The notes under the pieces are model-generated. The model ran no database searches. It was given only the letters and a program-made list of their open reading frames with translations, and was not told where the DNA came from. From Spiribacter halobius (GTDB taxonomy: Bacteria; Pseudomonadota; Gammaproteobacteria; Nitrococcales; Nitrococcaceae), in assembly GCF_020883455.1 (NCBI RefSeq), contig NZ_CP086615.1:3333501-3397500 (forward strand): a stretch of 64,000 bases of DNA, written 5' to 3'. A program made the translations under genes and the position numbers. Positions 19,336-27,888 of the stretch are shown piece by piece; the stretch's first letter is position 1, and each line of letters opens with the position of its first letter.

Positions 19336-20733
19336 TCAGCGCACGCCCTTGCCCCAGAGCACAACCTCGGCGGTCTGCAGCAGGATGCCGATGTCCGTTA
19401 GCAGGTTGTGGTTCTTTGCGTAGTACAGGTCGTACTGCAGCTTCTCGAAGGCGTCGCGCTCGGAGGCGCCGTAGGGATAGCGAATCTGCGCCCAGCCAGT
19501 TAGCCCCGGTTTCACGCGGTGGCGCTCGGCGTAGTACGGGATGTTGCGAATCAGGTCACCCACGAACTCCGGCCGTTCCGGGCGCGGCCCGACAAAGCTC
19601 ATGCGCCCCGCCAGCACGTTCAGCACCTGGGGCAGCTCGTCGATGCGATAGCGGCGCAGGACCCGGCCCACGCGCGTCGTCCGGGCGTCCCCCCGCGAGG
19701 CCCAGCGCGCAACGCCGTCCGCCTCGGCGTCAAGGCACATGCTGCGGAACTTGAGCAGCTCGAAGGGGATCCCCTCCTGGCCGACGCGCGTCTGGCGGAA
19801 GAGCACCGGGCTGCCGCTCTCAAGCCAGATCGCCGCCGCCGCGAGGAGCATGACCGGCGAGGCGAACAGCAGCAGGGTGCTGGCCGCGACCAGATCGAAA
19901 CCGCGCTTCAGCATCAGATGCACTACCCGCCGGTTGAATCCCGGCGAGAACACCAGCCAGCTCGGATCCATGGCATCCAGCTTGAGGATGCCAAGCTCAC
20001 GCTCGATGAACGTGGGCAGATCCACCACCTCGACACCACGCACGCGGCACTCGATCAGTGCCTCCATGGGCAGGGCGCTGCGCCGGTCGTCGACGGCCAC
20101 CACGAGCTGATCGACATGGTGCTGGCGACAGAAGCCGGGCAGGCTCTCCTCGAGGTCGAGGCAGCGACCCTCAGGCACGTGGAGCGCGTCGCCGGGGCTC
20201 GGCACGAACCCGAGGAACCGCACGCCGATGAAGTCGGTGGAGCGGCGAAACCGCAACAGGTGCGCCGCACGGCGCCCGGCGCCCAGGACCAGCACGCGCC
20301 GATGGCCGTTGCCCTGACGCTGCAGGCGCAGCCATACGGTGCGCTCGAGCAACAGCCCGGCCGTGGCAAAGGCCAGCGAGATGGCGAACACGCCACGCCC
20401 GAGGTACAGCGCCGGAACCAGGTAGAACGCGAGCATCATCAGGGCACCGGCCCCCGCCATGCCCAGCACGACGCGAAGCGCCACGCCGAGGTAGCCATCG
20501 CGCAAGCGCGGGTTGTAAAGCCCGCTGACAACGAGCGCCAGCATCCCCAGGACCGCGAACACAAGTGCCTTCGGCCACAGCGGCTGCAGGTCCGTCTCCC
20601 CGACTGCCTGCAGTGCCCCGAAACGCCCCAGGGCGCCGAGGTAGATGGCGCCGACCAGGATGATCGGCTCGATCAGCCCCAGAACCAGCAGCAGTCTGCG
20701 GTTGGGGCGCGCCAGTGTGCCCGGACGAATCAT
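19336..20733 (-). CDS. Initiating sugar transferase of the XrtA locus (EpsB/WcaJ-like)
   Basis: A 465-residue polyprenyl-phosphate sugar-1-phosphate transferase starting EPS repeat assembly at the inner membrane (TIGR03013-like). Four or five N-terminal helices are followed by a CoA-binding-like central domain (VLVLGAGRRAAHLLR). The catalytic bacterial sugar transferase domain begins at KRGFDLVAAS, with FELLKFRSM, RRYRIDELPQ and SFVGPRPERPEFV. The ATG at 20733 follows AAGGAAGG. It is the first gene of the leftward EPS operon; about 400 bp of non-coding DNA precede it. Confidence 0.93.
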   Translation of the reverse strand: MIRPGTLARPNRRLLLVLGLIEPIILVGAIYLGALGRFGALQAVGETDLQPLWPKALVFAVLGMLALVVSGLYNPRLRDGYLGVALRVVLGMAGAGALMMLAFYLVPALYLGRGVFAISLAFATAGLLLERTVWLRLQRQGNGHRRVLVLGAGRRAAHLLRFRRSTDFIGVRFLGFVPSPGDALHVPEGRCLDLEESLPGFCRQHHVDQLVVAVDDRRSALPMEALIECRVRGVEVVDLPTFIERELGILKLDAMDPSWLVFSPGFNRRVVHLMLKRGFDLVAASTLLLFASPVMLLAAAAIWLESGSPVLFRQTRVGQEGIPFELLKFRSMCLDAEADGVARWASRGDARTTRVGRVLRRYRIDELPQVLNVLAGRMSFVGPRPERPEFVGDLIRNIPYYAERHRVKPGLTGWAQIRYPYGASERDAFEKLQYDLYYAKNHNLLTDIGILLQTAEVVLWGKGVR

Positions 20734-21147
20734 CGGATACCTTCCTTGATCAGCCCCGCCCAGCAGGCGGCTGATCCGTCTCTGTGAGAACTGGGCGCAG
20801 CCAAATTTTTCTGTGCGCTGGTTCTCAGACCGTCCGTGGTGTTCATCACAGTTTTCCTTCTTGTTGGGATGTTTTACAGATGCCGCGGGTGCCACGCAAG
20901 AGGGGTCGTCGCCTATTGGCGACAGTCTGAACGCAACAACGGGAAACCAATAACCCTCTGTTTTCAAAAGCCCACACAGAGGAGTGTGACGCGTGACCGT
21001 GGCCGTCCGTCAGGGCCAGGCAACGCAAATGGGCGGGAAGGCCGACGAACGGTAACCTCGCACCTAGAGAAATCACGGGGTTCCGGCGGTGGCACAGGAT
21101 GTGCTGACCAGCGGAGTGTCGTGCAATTTTACAACGGAGGCTCGACA
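20734..21147. other. Divergent promoter region between the EPS operon and an acyltransferase gene
   Basis: About 414 bp without a gene. It contains an inverted repeat GTCGCC-TATT-GGCGAC at 20908-20923, a purine-rich leader, and a sigma54-type promoter for the rightward gene (21090-21105). On the leftward strand I searched for a GG-N10-GC element before the sugar transferase and found none, so the EPS operon probably uses another promoter type. Confidence 0.6.
21090..21105 (+). promoter_or_regulatory. Candidate sigma54 promoter upstream of acyltransferase 1
   Basis: TGGCACAGGATGTGCT matches the -24/-12 consensus TGGCAC-N5-TTGCW with one change in the -12 half and the required GG-N10-GC spacing. 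The start codon lies about 43 bp downstream of the -12 element. This would place the gene under PrsR-type control. Confidence 0.6.
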
Positions 21148-21828
21148 GTGGCGCAGGCAGAGTCGGCACCGGATCATCCACGTGGCGGCTTCAGCGGGTA
21201 CCTCGCGGATACCCGGGAAAGCCGCCAGATTCACTATCGGATTCGCTACCAGGTCTATTGCGAGCGGAAGGGCTTTGAAGACAACGCGGTGCTGCGCAAG
21301 CGCGGCCTGGAGAGAGACGCCTACGACGGCCACGCCCTGCCGTTCATCTTTCGCGATGAACATGACGAGCGGTGGCGGGGTACGGCGCGGCTGGTGATCC
21401 GCGGGGCCTCGCGCCTGCCGATCGAGGAGATGGGCGCGCTGCCGGGTGACTTCTGCAGTCAGCACGCGCCGGGGTCAGTCGCCGAGCTCTCGCGGGTGGC
21501 GGCGCTGACACCGCCGACGAGTCATGGACACGGGCGCTGGGAACTGCTGAAGACGACTCTGGGCTCGGTGCTCGTTTGCGCCCAGCAGTTTGGCATCGGG
21601 GAACTGCTGTTCCTGATTACCCCCAGCCTCGCCCGGGTCGTCCGGGGGCTCGGGATACCGATGCGCCCCGTCGGCCACCCTGTAAGACATCGGGGCGAAC
21701 GGCGCGCCTTTGCCAGCTGCGTGCCGGAGGCGCTGGAGAGTCTCGCCGAACTGGATGTGCGGCCGAGCCTCGATTTCTGCTCCCGACTGCGCGACGCTCC
21801 GTACTCGCCGCAACGACTTCTGGCGTAG
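21148..21828 (+). CDS. PEP-CTERM/exosortase-associated acyltransferase 1
   Basis: A 226-residue protein of the acyltransferase group linked with exosortase loci (TIGR03694-like), distantly related to LuxI/N-acyl amino acid synthases. The family motif HYRIRYQVYCERKGFE is near the N-terminus, then WRGTARLVIRG and AELSRVA. It would transfer an acyl chain to an amino-group acceptor; the product is not known. The GTG at 21148 was chosen because GGAGG lies seven bases upstream, a sigma54 promoter precedes it and the conserved region begins soon after. The longer open frame crosses the promoter. It converges with a second family member only 10 bp away. Confidence 0.82.
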   Translation: MAQAESAPDHPRGGFSGYLADTRESRQIHYRIRYQVYCERKGFEDNAVLRKRGLERDAYDGHALPFIFRDEHDERWRGTARLVIRGASRLPIEEMGALPGDFCSQHAPGSVAELSRVAALTPPTSHGHGRWELLKTTLGSVLVCAQQFGIGELLFLITPSLARVVRGLGIPMRPVGHPVRHRGERRAFASCVPEALESLAELDVRPSLDFCSRLRDAPYSPQRLLA

Positions 21829-21838
21829 ATCCTGCTTT

Positions 21839-22648
21839 TTACGGCCGGGGCGGGAGATAGCGCCCGCCCTGCGTCACCAGATCCCAGATATCAGGCCGTT
21901 CCGCAAGAATCCTGTCCACGACGTCCGCCGCCACACCCAGTGTCGGGCGGCGGCGACCGTGATAGTCGACATCTTCTCCGATGCGCTCGAACCGGATGCC
22001 GAACCGGCGCAAAAGCCGAAGCAACGTCGGCTCCATCACGGCAAGCCAGTGCGTGACCTCCGCCTCGACGCTCAATTGCACGATGGCGGCGAACAGCCCG
22101 ACCGTGATATGCGGAAACCCGCGCTGGTGCAGTGCGTCGCTTCCTGGCCGCGCATCGGCGTAAACGACCTGATCGCTAACGCCACCGACCGTCTCCGCCT
22201 CGGCGAGTCGACGCTTGAAATTGCGTGACACCGCAAGACGAGAGATCTCCGCGACGCGGGGACGGGGGAGCTCGGCAATCCGCCGCTGCGCCTGCGGATA
22301 CAGCGCGTCGGCGCAGTGCGCCTCGATCGGAAACGGGTCCAGCGCCGGCTTACCCGCGAGCACCAGCCGCACCACCGCGGCGCACTCGCCGGAGGCGACG
22401 TGGCGCACCAGGGCATGAATGGACCGGGCATCGCAGTCATCCTGCTCGAGGCCATTTGGATGCTCGGCCGGATTCTCGAACGCGTGCTCGACGCAGTAGA
22501 CCTGATAGCGCAGGCGCTGGACCTCATCGAGCACGGAACCGTTGCGGGCGCGTTCGATGCGAAAGTGCCGGTCAAACGCCTTCCGGATCATCGACGGCTC
22601 CGCGGTCCGGCTCGGCTCGCCGCTTCCTTTCGCCTCGCACGCGCTCAT
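21839..22648 (-). CDS. PEP-CTERM/exosortase-associated acyltransferase 2
   Basis: A 269-residue relative of the preceding gene, with LRYQVYCVEHAFENPAEHPNG and AEISRLAVSRNFKRR in the same order. The similarity is limited, so the two are distinct paralogues rather than a recent duplication. The ATG at 22648 has a GGAGG-type Shine-Dalgarno sequence; MIRKAF nineteen residues later is an alternative start. It is followed at its 5' side by the nitroreductase and ThiF genes on the same strand, separated by about 120 bp, which suggests a common biosynthetic role. Confidence 0.82.
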   Translation of the reverse strand: MSACEAKGSGEPSRTAEPSMIRKAFDRHFRIERARNGSVLDEVQRLRYQVYCVEHAFENPAEHPNGLEQDDCDARSIHALVRHVASGECAAVVRLVLAGKPALDPFPIEAHCADALYPQAQRRIAELPRPRVAEISRLAVSRNFKRRLAEAETVGGVSDQVVYADARPGSDALHQRGFPHITVGLFAAIVQLSVEAEVTHWLAVMEPTLLRLLRRFGIRFERIGEDVDYHGRRRPTLGVAADVVDRILAERPDIWDLVTQGGRYLPPRP

Positions 22649-22771
22649 GCGCCCTCCGGAAGGTCACGTCCAATGAACCCTGGACGCTACGCGACGAACG
22701 TTGGCGCTTCTGCAAACCGCGTCATGCCCAATGCGTGAACCACGTCGGAGCCTGAGGATCCCGAAGGGCGC

Positions 22772-23851
22772 TCAGTCGACGAGCAGCTCCGCCAGTGGCC
22801 AGCGGATCGAGCGAGCCTGGGGTGGCTGACCGTAGCCCATCCGACCCATGAACACGGCGCGCGGCAAGGTTTCGGTGCCGAACTCGTCCTCCAGAAACGC
22901 CGCGAGCCGCTGCGCGCGCCGCCAGGGTCGCTCCGCACGAGTGAATCTCTCGCCGCTATGCACGTAACGGTGGAACACGATGGGCGTGTAGGCGGGCTGG
23001 AACTGGATCCCCATTGCAGCCGCCTGCAGCCACAGTCGCTGCACGGCCCCACCGGCGGCGAGGTGGTCGTCGATGGTTACCGGTGACGAAGGGGCGAGCA
23101 GCAGAAAGTGCCCGCCACAGAAGAGCGCCGGTATCAGATCGAGCTGGAGGCGCGGCAGCCACGTACCGCCGAAGTAGCGGTTAAGTACATCCACCCGCCG
23201 CCAGCTCCGCATTGCCCAGCGCATCAGCGCGAGGCCGAGTGGATCCATGCCGACCGCCGCTGCCGGAATCCGGTCCCGGCTCTCCCGCGCGCCCCATTCG
23301 ATGGCGTCCCGGTGCACGGGGAACGCCTCCGGCGTGGTCAGGCGGATACCGGCGTTGCGCCAGAGCAGCCTCGCGATGCGCCCCCGCTGCCCCCACCCCA
23401 GCCGCCAGATCAGCTCGTAGCCCTTTGGCAGGGCCTCGGAGAGCGTGCGACGGTCCGACTCCGAAATGGGCTTCGGGCTGAGCGCCCGGCGGTGCGTGGT
23501 ACGCCTCTCAATGGCCGCATGCAGCGGATCTTCGGGGTCATCCGTCGGCGAGATCCGGGTGCGCACGCAGAGCTCGTGGCCCGCGCGCTGCACGGTTTCC
23601 ACCCTGGCGTCCTGGCCCGACGCCCGGGCCGCCAGGCGAAGCGTCTCGAGCAGCGCGCCGACGGCCAGCAGGCTGGCCCCGCCGTGATAGTCGTACAGCA
23701 CCTCCTCCGCGGTGTCGGCCGCGAGGATCTCGATACCGTCCGGCGCATGCATGCGAAAGCGCCACGGTTGGGCGTTGTCGCCACTCGGGGCCCAGCGGGC
23801 ACGCTCGAGCAGCGCCCTCAGCCGATCCGCCGCCTGCTGATCGCCGGTCAT
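22772..23851 (-). CDS. Nitroreductase-family protein
   Basis: A 359-residue protein with nitroreductase-like features: LERARWAPSGDNAQPWRF at the N-terminus (the SPSxxNxQPW-type FMN motif) and LAAGGAVQRLWLQAAAMGI in the second half. These enzymes use FMN to oxidise or reduce small molecules. It is longer than classic nitroreductases and resembles the nitroreductase half of Rv1355c-type proteins, where it is joined to a ThiF domain. Here the two are separate genes overlapping as ATGA at 23848-23851, so they are translated together. The substrate is unknown. Confidence 0.78.
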   Translation of the reverse strand: MTGDQQAADRLRALLERARWAPSGDNAQPWRFRMHAPDGIEILAADTAEEVLYDYHGGASLLAVGALLETLRLAARASGQDARVETVQRAGHELCVRTRISPTDDPEDPLHAAIERRTTHRRALSPKPISESDRRTLSEALPKGYELIWRLGWGQRGRIARLLWRNAGIRLTTPEAFPVHRDAIEWGARESRDRIPAAAVGMDPLGLALMRWAMRSWRRVDVLNRYFGGTWLPRLQLDLIPALFCGGHFLLLAPSSPVTIDDHLAAGGAVQRLWLQAAAMGIQFQPAYTPIVFHRYVHSGERFTRAERPWRRAQRLAAFLEDEFGTETLPRAVFMGRMGYGQPPQARSIRWPLAELLVD

Positions 23852-24720
23852 CGCCCTGCCCTCGCCGCCATGAAACGCCGCCGTGCCAGCCCTAGTATGA
23901 GTCGCTGCAGGGGATTCCCATTGCCGCCCGGGCGCCATGTCTTTACGTAGCGCTGGCGGTAGGCATCGAAGTGCAGCCCCCAGGGCGCCGAGCGGACCGT
24001 TCCGCGCCCGAGCAGGATCTTCAGCGCCTCGGTACCCGCCACACCGGCACAGAGCTCGCAGCCCATCACCGTCGACGGCCCGCGTTCGTTGGCAAGATCG
24101 ACGGCGGCAGGCTCCACCAGATACCGTGTCTGCAGCATTGCCGGAGATAGGCCGACCAGGAAACGCAGCAGCTGCTCATCCCGCGGCCGGCCCTCAAGGC
24201 GGAAATACCGCTCGAACGTCATCCGCCCCGGCAGAAAGGCGAGGAAGGCCACGCCCATACCGAGGGGCGCCGCCGTGATGGCCGGGATGCCCCGCTCCGC
24301 GCAGGCGGCGAACACCAGCTGCCGGGCCTCCACGGCAAAGAAGTCCAGCCCGTCGATGTAGAGATCCACGCCGTCGAGGAAGCGGGCGATATTGCCCCCA
24401 CCGACCGGCTCGGCCAACCCGCGTACGTCGGCCTCGGGATTGATCGCAAGCACCTGCTCGCGAACGACCTCCAGCTTGCCCCTGTCCGCGGACGCCATCG
24501 TGGCCCCGGCCTGCCGGTTTAAATTCTCCACGGCGAAGCGGTCCGGATCCGCCAGCGAGAAGCGCCCGACGCCCAGACGCGCGAGGGTGAGAGCATGAAA
24601 CCCGCCAACGCCACCGAGACCCGCGATGGCGACCCGGCACCGCCGCAGACGCTGCTGCTCGCCGTGCGTTACCCAGCCGATATTGCGACTGAAGGCCGTG
24701 GCATAGTCGAATGCCGTCAC
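23848..24720 (-). CDS. ThiF/E1-like adenylyltransferase
   Basis: A 290-residue E1-superfamily protein. It has the nucleotide loop IAGLGGVGGFHA, the acidic residue in LADPDRFAVENLNRQ (with the conserved Asn-Arg) and GKLEVVREQ. The Cys pair GCELCAG near residue ~235 could bind zinc or carry substrate. Such enzymes adenylate a carboxylate, often a peptide or carrier C-terminus. The start is uncertain. A GTG at 24720 gives a family-like N-terminus (TAFDYATAFSRNIGW) with GGAG eight bases before it; the frame stays open to a GTG at 24807. It heads a small operon with the nitroreductase and is divergent from the second prsT. Confidence 0.8.
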   Translation of the reverse strand: MTAFDYATAFSRNIGWVTHGEQQRLRRCRVAIAGLGGVGGFHALTLARLGVGRFSLADPDRFAVENLNRQAGATMASADRGKLEVVREQVLAINPEADVRGLAEPVGGGNIARFLDGVDLYIDGLDFFAVEARQLVFAACAERGIPAITAAPLGMGVAFLAFLPGRMTFERYFRLEGRPRDEQLLRFLVGLSPAMLQTRYLVEPAAVDLANERGPSTVMGCELCAGVAGTEALKILLGRGTVRSAPWGLHFDAYRQRYVKTWRPGGNGNPLQRLILGLARRRFMAARAGR

Positions 24721-24908
24721 GATAGGGGCTCCCGCCACCGCGAATGAAGTGGATCGTACGTCATGCACACCATACAAGGTCGGACTGCGTCTTACCTGCG
24801 CGGCCACAATGTGCTTGACTGCGTAGGGGGCATGTCTGTGACCGATGCCCCGTCGTCGATGATTCCATTCAGCCGTGCGATCGATGATCGCCAGAGAGTG
24901 TTTCCGCC

Positions 24909-27716
24909 ATGGACACCGGTTTCCGGCATCGCCTCGCCCCTTTCGTTGTCCTCGTTGCCCTGACTCTGATCACGGCATGCAGTGAGCCGAGGGCCAATGC
25001 CCCTGAACTCCTCGACCAGGCCAAACAACACATGGCAGATGGCGAGACCCGCGAGGCGCATATCACGCTCCTCAATGCCCTGCAGGCTGACTCGAGCCTG
25101 ACCGAGGCACGTCACTTGCTCGCCCGCACATCCCTCGCGCTTGGCGACTTCGCCCGCGCGGAGAAGGAGATCCGGCGTGCAATGGAGGATGGAGTACCCG
25201 GGGAGAAGGGGCTGCCCATACTTGTGCGCGCTCTGGTACGTCAAGGCAAAGACGATGCCGCACTGGACGAGACGGATGAGTTGCCTGACGGGTTGGGCGA
25301 CGCCGTACGCGCTGAGATTCTAGGGTTGCGCGGTCAGGCTGCCCTTAACCTGCGAGACGTGCCGGCCGCCGAAACCAGCTTTCAAGACGCCCTGGAACTT
25401 GACTCCGATGCGCCGGATGCGCGAGTGGGCATGGCAATGATGGCCGGTCTACAGCGGAACGCCGAAGAAGCCAGGGACTGGCTGGAGCCACTGCTCGATC
25501 GGGAGCCAGCTCTGGCGGACGCCTGGTCCACGCTGGGGGATCTCGAGTTGCAGACGGAAAATCTGGAAGCCGCGATTGATGCGTTCTCAACCGCCATCGA
25601 TGCACGTCCTTATCCGACGCTCGACCGCGCCAAGAGGGCGTTGGCATACATACTTACGGACAATGAGGCGGCCGGCCGCGAGGATCTGTCCACCATTCGT
25701 AGCGAAGGTTTTGGGAATCACCCATATGTAGGCTACGTCCGTGGAGTCGCGGAATTCCGCGCCGAGAATTTCGATGACGCCTTGGCTGCACTTCAGCAGA
25801 GCGCAGAGGATGCGCCCGACTTCCTGCCTACGCAGATCTACTTGGCCGCGACGCATCACCGCTTAGGAAACTCGGAGCAGGCGCTTCGCGCCGCCCGAAC
25901 GGTTTACCGGGCGGCCCCACAATCTCTACTGGGAGCCAGCCTGCTCACGGGAATTCATTTGAGCCGCTCCGAACTCGCGGCGGCGGAGACTATCCTGCGA
26001 GATGCGCTCGCCGAGAATCCCGACGTGCCGGCGCTGCTGGGGACGGTCAGCAATATCGCGTTGCTACGAGGGGACACATCCGAGGCGCTGACTTTCGCCG
26101 AGCGGTTGATGAGCCAGCGTCCGGACTCGGCAGCGGCGAGAAATCTGGCCCTCATGGCCCGGCTTCTCGACGGGGCTCCGCTGGACGATTCCCTGCTTGA
26201 GTCGGTGCGCACCGACGGAGACGAGCAATCTCTCTACGTCGCGGATTTCCTTGCCGCGTCGGCCGCGTTCCGCGACGGACGAATGGAAGACGCGATGAGA
26301 CAGGCGACGCGCCTGCGCGAGAGATACCCGGACCGTGCCGACCCGATGAAGCTCCTGGCGGCGGTACAGCTCAGAAACGGCCAGTGGCCCGCGGCTCGCG
26401 AGTCCCTAAACGAGGCTCTCGAGCTGGCACCCGAAGACGTCGGTCTACTCTCCAGTCTCGCCAAGGTAGAGCGCGCGCTCGGAAACGCGGAGCGTGCTGG
26501 TGCGCTCGCCAAGGACGCGCTGGAGCTCGATCCCGGGAACGGTGAAATGGCCTTATTTGTCTCCGACGTGGCAGCGGCGCGCGGTAATCGAGACGAGGCG
26601 CGCGCGGTTCTCGAGAACACTCTCGCCACCGCGCCGGAATCACTGCAGGTTCGGCGCCGACTCGCCGCCGATTACTTCGCCGACCGGCAACTTGACAAGG
26701 TGCTCGACGTTACTGCTGACCTCTCGTCGGGAGAGGAGCGCGATGCACCCGAATTGCTGGAACTCCGAGGTCAGGCGTTCTTGCTTGCAGGTGATCCGTC
26801 TGCCGCGCAGCCGGTCTTCGCGCGCTTGACAGAGCTGCGACCAGAGTCGGCAAGGGCGCACTTTCTTCATGCGGAGACATTGGCGCGAACAGGCCGCCTG
26901 GACCGCTCTCGCGCCGAGCTGCGGCGGGCGCTAGAGCTTGACCCAGATCTCGTAGAAGCCCGTATCGGCCAAGTCAGGCTGCTGGTCCGCGACGGCCAGA
27001 TGGACGAGGCACGTCGCAGGCTCGACGAGCTTGCGAGTCGGTTCGGCGACCGGCCTGAGGTCACTGCACTACAGGGTTGGTTCGCCCTGGGCACCGGAGA
27101 TTATGCCGACGCCGAAGCATATTCGTCGCAAGCCTTGGAGGACGCGCCCACTACAGATGTGTTCATTACTCTTGTCCAGGCGCTCTGGGCGCAGGGCAAG
27201 CACGATGCCGCCATCTCTCGTATGAGCGCATGGTTGGAGGAAAACCCCACGGATGCGACCGTGCTCATGCACCTCGCGGGCGCCTATCTGTCATTGGACC
27301 AGCCCGCCAAAGCCCGGGAAACGTACGACCGCGTAGTGACTCACCACCCGGATCATGTGGCGGCACTCAACAATCTTGCGTGGCTCAGCCGCGAGGTGGC
27401 ACCGAAACGAGCTTTGGAGCTTGCGCGACGTGCCTACGAGCTCGTCCCACAGGATCCTGAAATCCTCGATACGCTGGGCGAACTGCTGCTGCGTGACGGC
27501 CAGCTCGATGCAGCTCATCGGCGCCTCAGTGAGGCGCGCGAATTGGCACCCGACGATCGGGGCATTCAGATGAATCTGGCGCGGGTGCTTATGGCGCAGG
27601 GGCGCGAAGCGGAGGCAGAGACACTTCTGCAGATGGTGGTTGATGGAGAGACCGAGGACGACGAGACCGGGCGAGAGGCCCGGCAACTCCTGGCCACACT
27701 GCGTGGCTCGGACTGA
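24909..27716 (+). CDS. PEP-CTERM TPR-repeat lipoprotein, PrsT-like copy 2
   Basis: A 935-residue lipoprotein (lipobox LITAC after a short signal peptide) built from tandem TPRs over its whole length. It resembles the prsT product encoded at 11782-14535 in size, lipobox placement and repeat architecture, with N-terminal KQHMADGETREAHITLLNALQ comparable to the other copy's AREFLDEGDARSAEIELRNALQ. The two are well diverged. The codon choice here is less GC-extreme than in copy 1. No strong Shine-Dalgarno sequence is seen. It probably serves the same envelope complex or a specialised variant of it. Confidence 0.88.
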   Translation: MDTGFRHRLAPFVVLVALTLITACSEPRANAPELLDQAKQHMADGETREAHITLLNALQADSSLTEARHLLARTSLALGDFARAEKEIRRAMEDGVPGEKGLPILVRALVRQGKDDAALDETDELPDGLGDAVRAEILGLRGQAALNLRDVPAAETSFQDALELDSDAPDARVGMAMMAGLQRNAEEARDWLEPLLDREPALADAWSTLGDLELQTENLEAAIDAFSTAIDARPYPTLDRAKRALAYILTDNEAAGREDLSTIRSEGFGNHPYVGYVRGVAEFRAENFDDALAALQQSAEDAPDFLPTQIYLAATHHRLGNSEQALRAARTVYRAAPQSLLGASLLTGIHLSRSELAAAETILRDALAENPDVPALLGTVSNIALLRGDTSEALTFAERLMSQRPDSAAARNLALMARLLDGAPLDDSLLESVRTDGDEQSLYVADFLAASAAFRDGRMEDAMRQATRLRERYPDRADPMKLLAAVQLRNGQWPAARESLNEALELAPEDVGLLSSLAKVERALGNAERAGALAKDALELDPGNGEMALFVSDVAAARGNRDEARAVLENTLATAPESLQVRRRLAADYFADRQLDKVLDVTADLSSGEERDAPELLELRGQAFLLAGDPSAAQPVFARLTELRPESARAHFLHAETLARTGRLDRSRAELRRALELDPDLVEARIGQVRLLVRDGQMDEARRRLDELASRFGDRPEVTALQGWFALGTGDYADAEAYSSQALEDAPTTDVFITLVQALWAQGKHDAAISRMSAWLEENPTDATVLMHLAGAYLSLDQPAKARETYDRVVTHHPDHVAALNNLAWLSREVAPKRALELARRAYELVPQDPEILDTLGELLLRDGQLDAAHRRLSEARELAPDDRGIQMNLARVLMAQGREAEAETLLQMVVDGETEDDETGREARQLLATLRGSD

Positions 27717-27888
27717 GGCGCCTTGTTAGTACGCGCTCTGACCGGCATTGGAGCACCGCCATAAGGGTGGTGGCACGTGATCACATCGGGACCGCATGCC
27801 AAGACGCCTGCGAATGCATTCACGGCAGATAGCGCAAATGCATGCTTCGATAGCGAATATGTGAAGCGCTTCGCCTTGGAGACTGTCG

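Noticed and set aside
20734..20990. A sigma54 promoter for the leftward EPS operon
   Set aside because: No GG-N10-GC pair was found on the minus strand. Two near matches are off by one base.
27770..27786. TGGCACGTGATCACAT as a sigma54 promoter before the sulfotransferase gene
   Set aside because: The -24 half is perfect, but the -12 half lacks GC at the required ten-base spacing.
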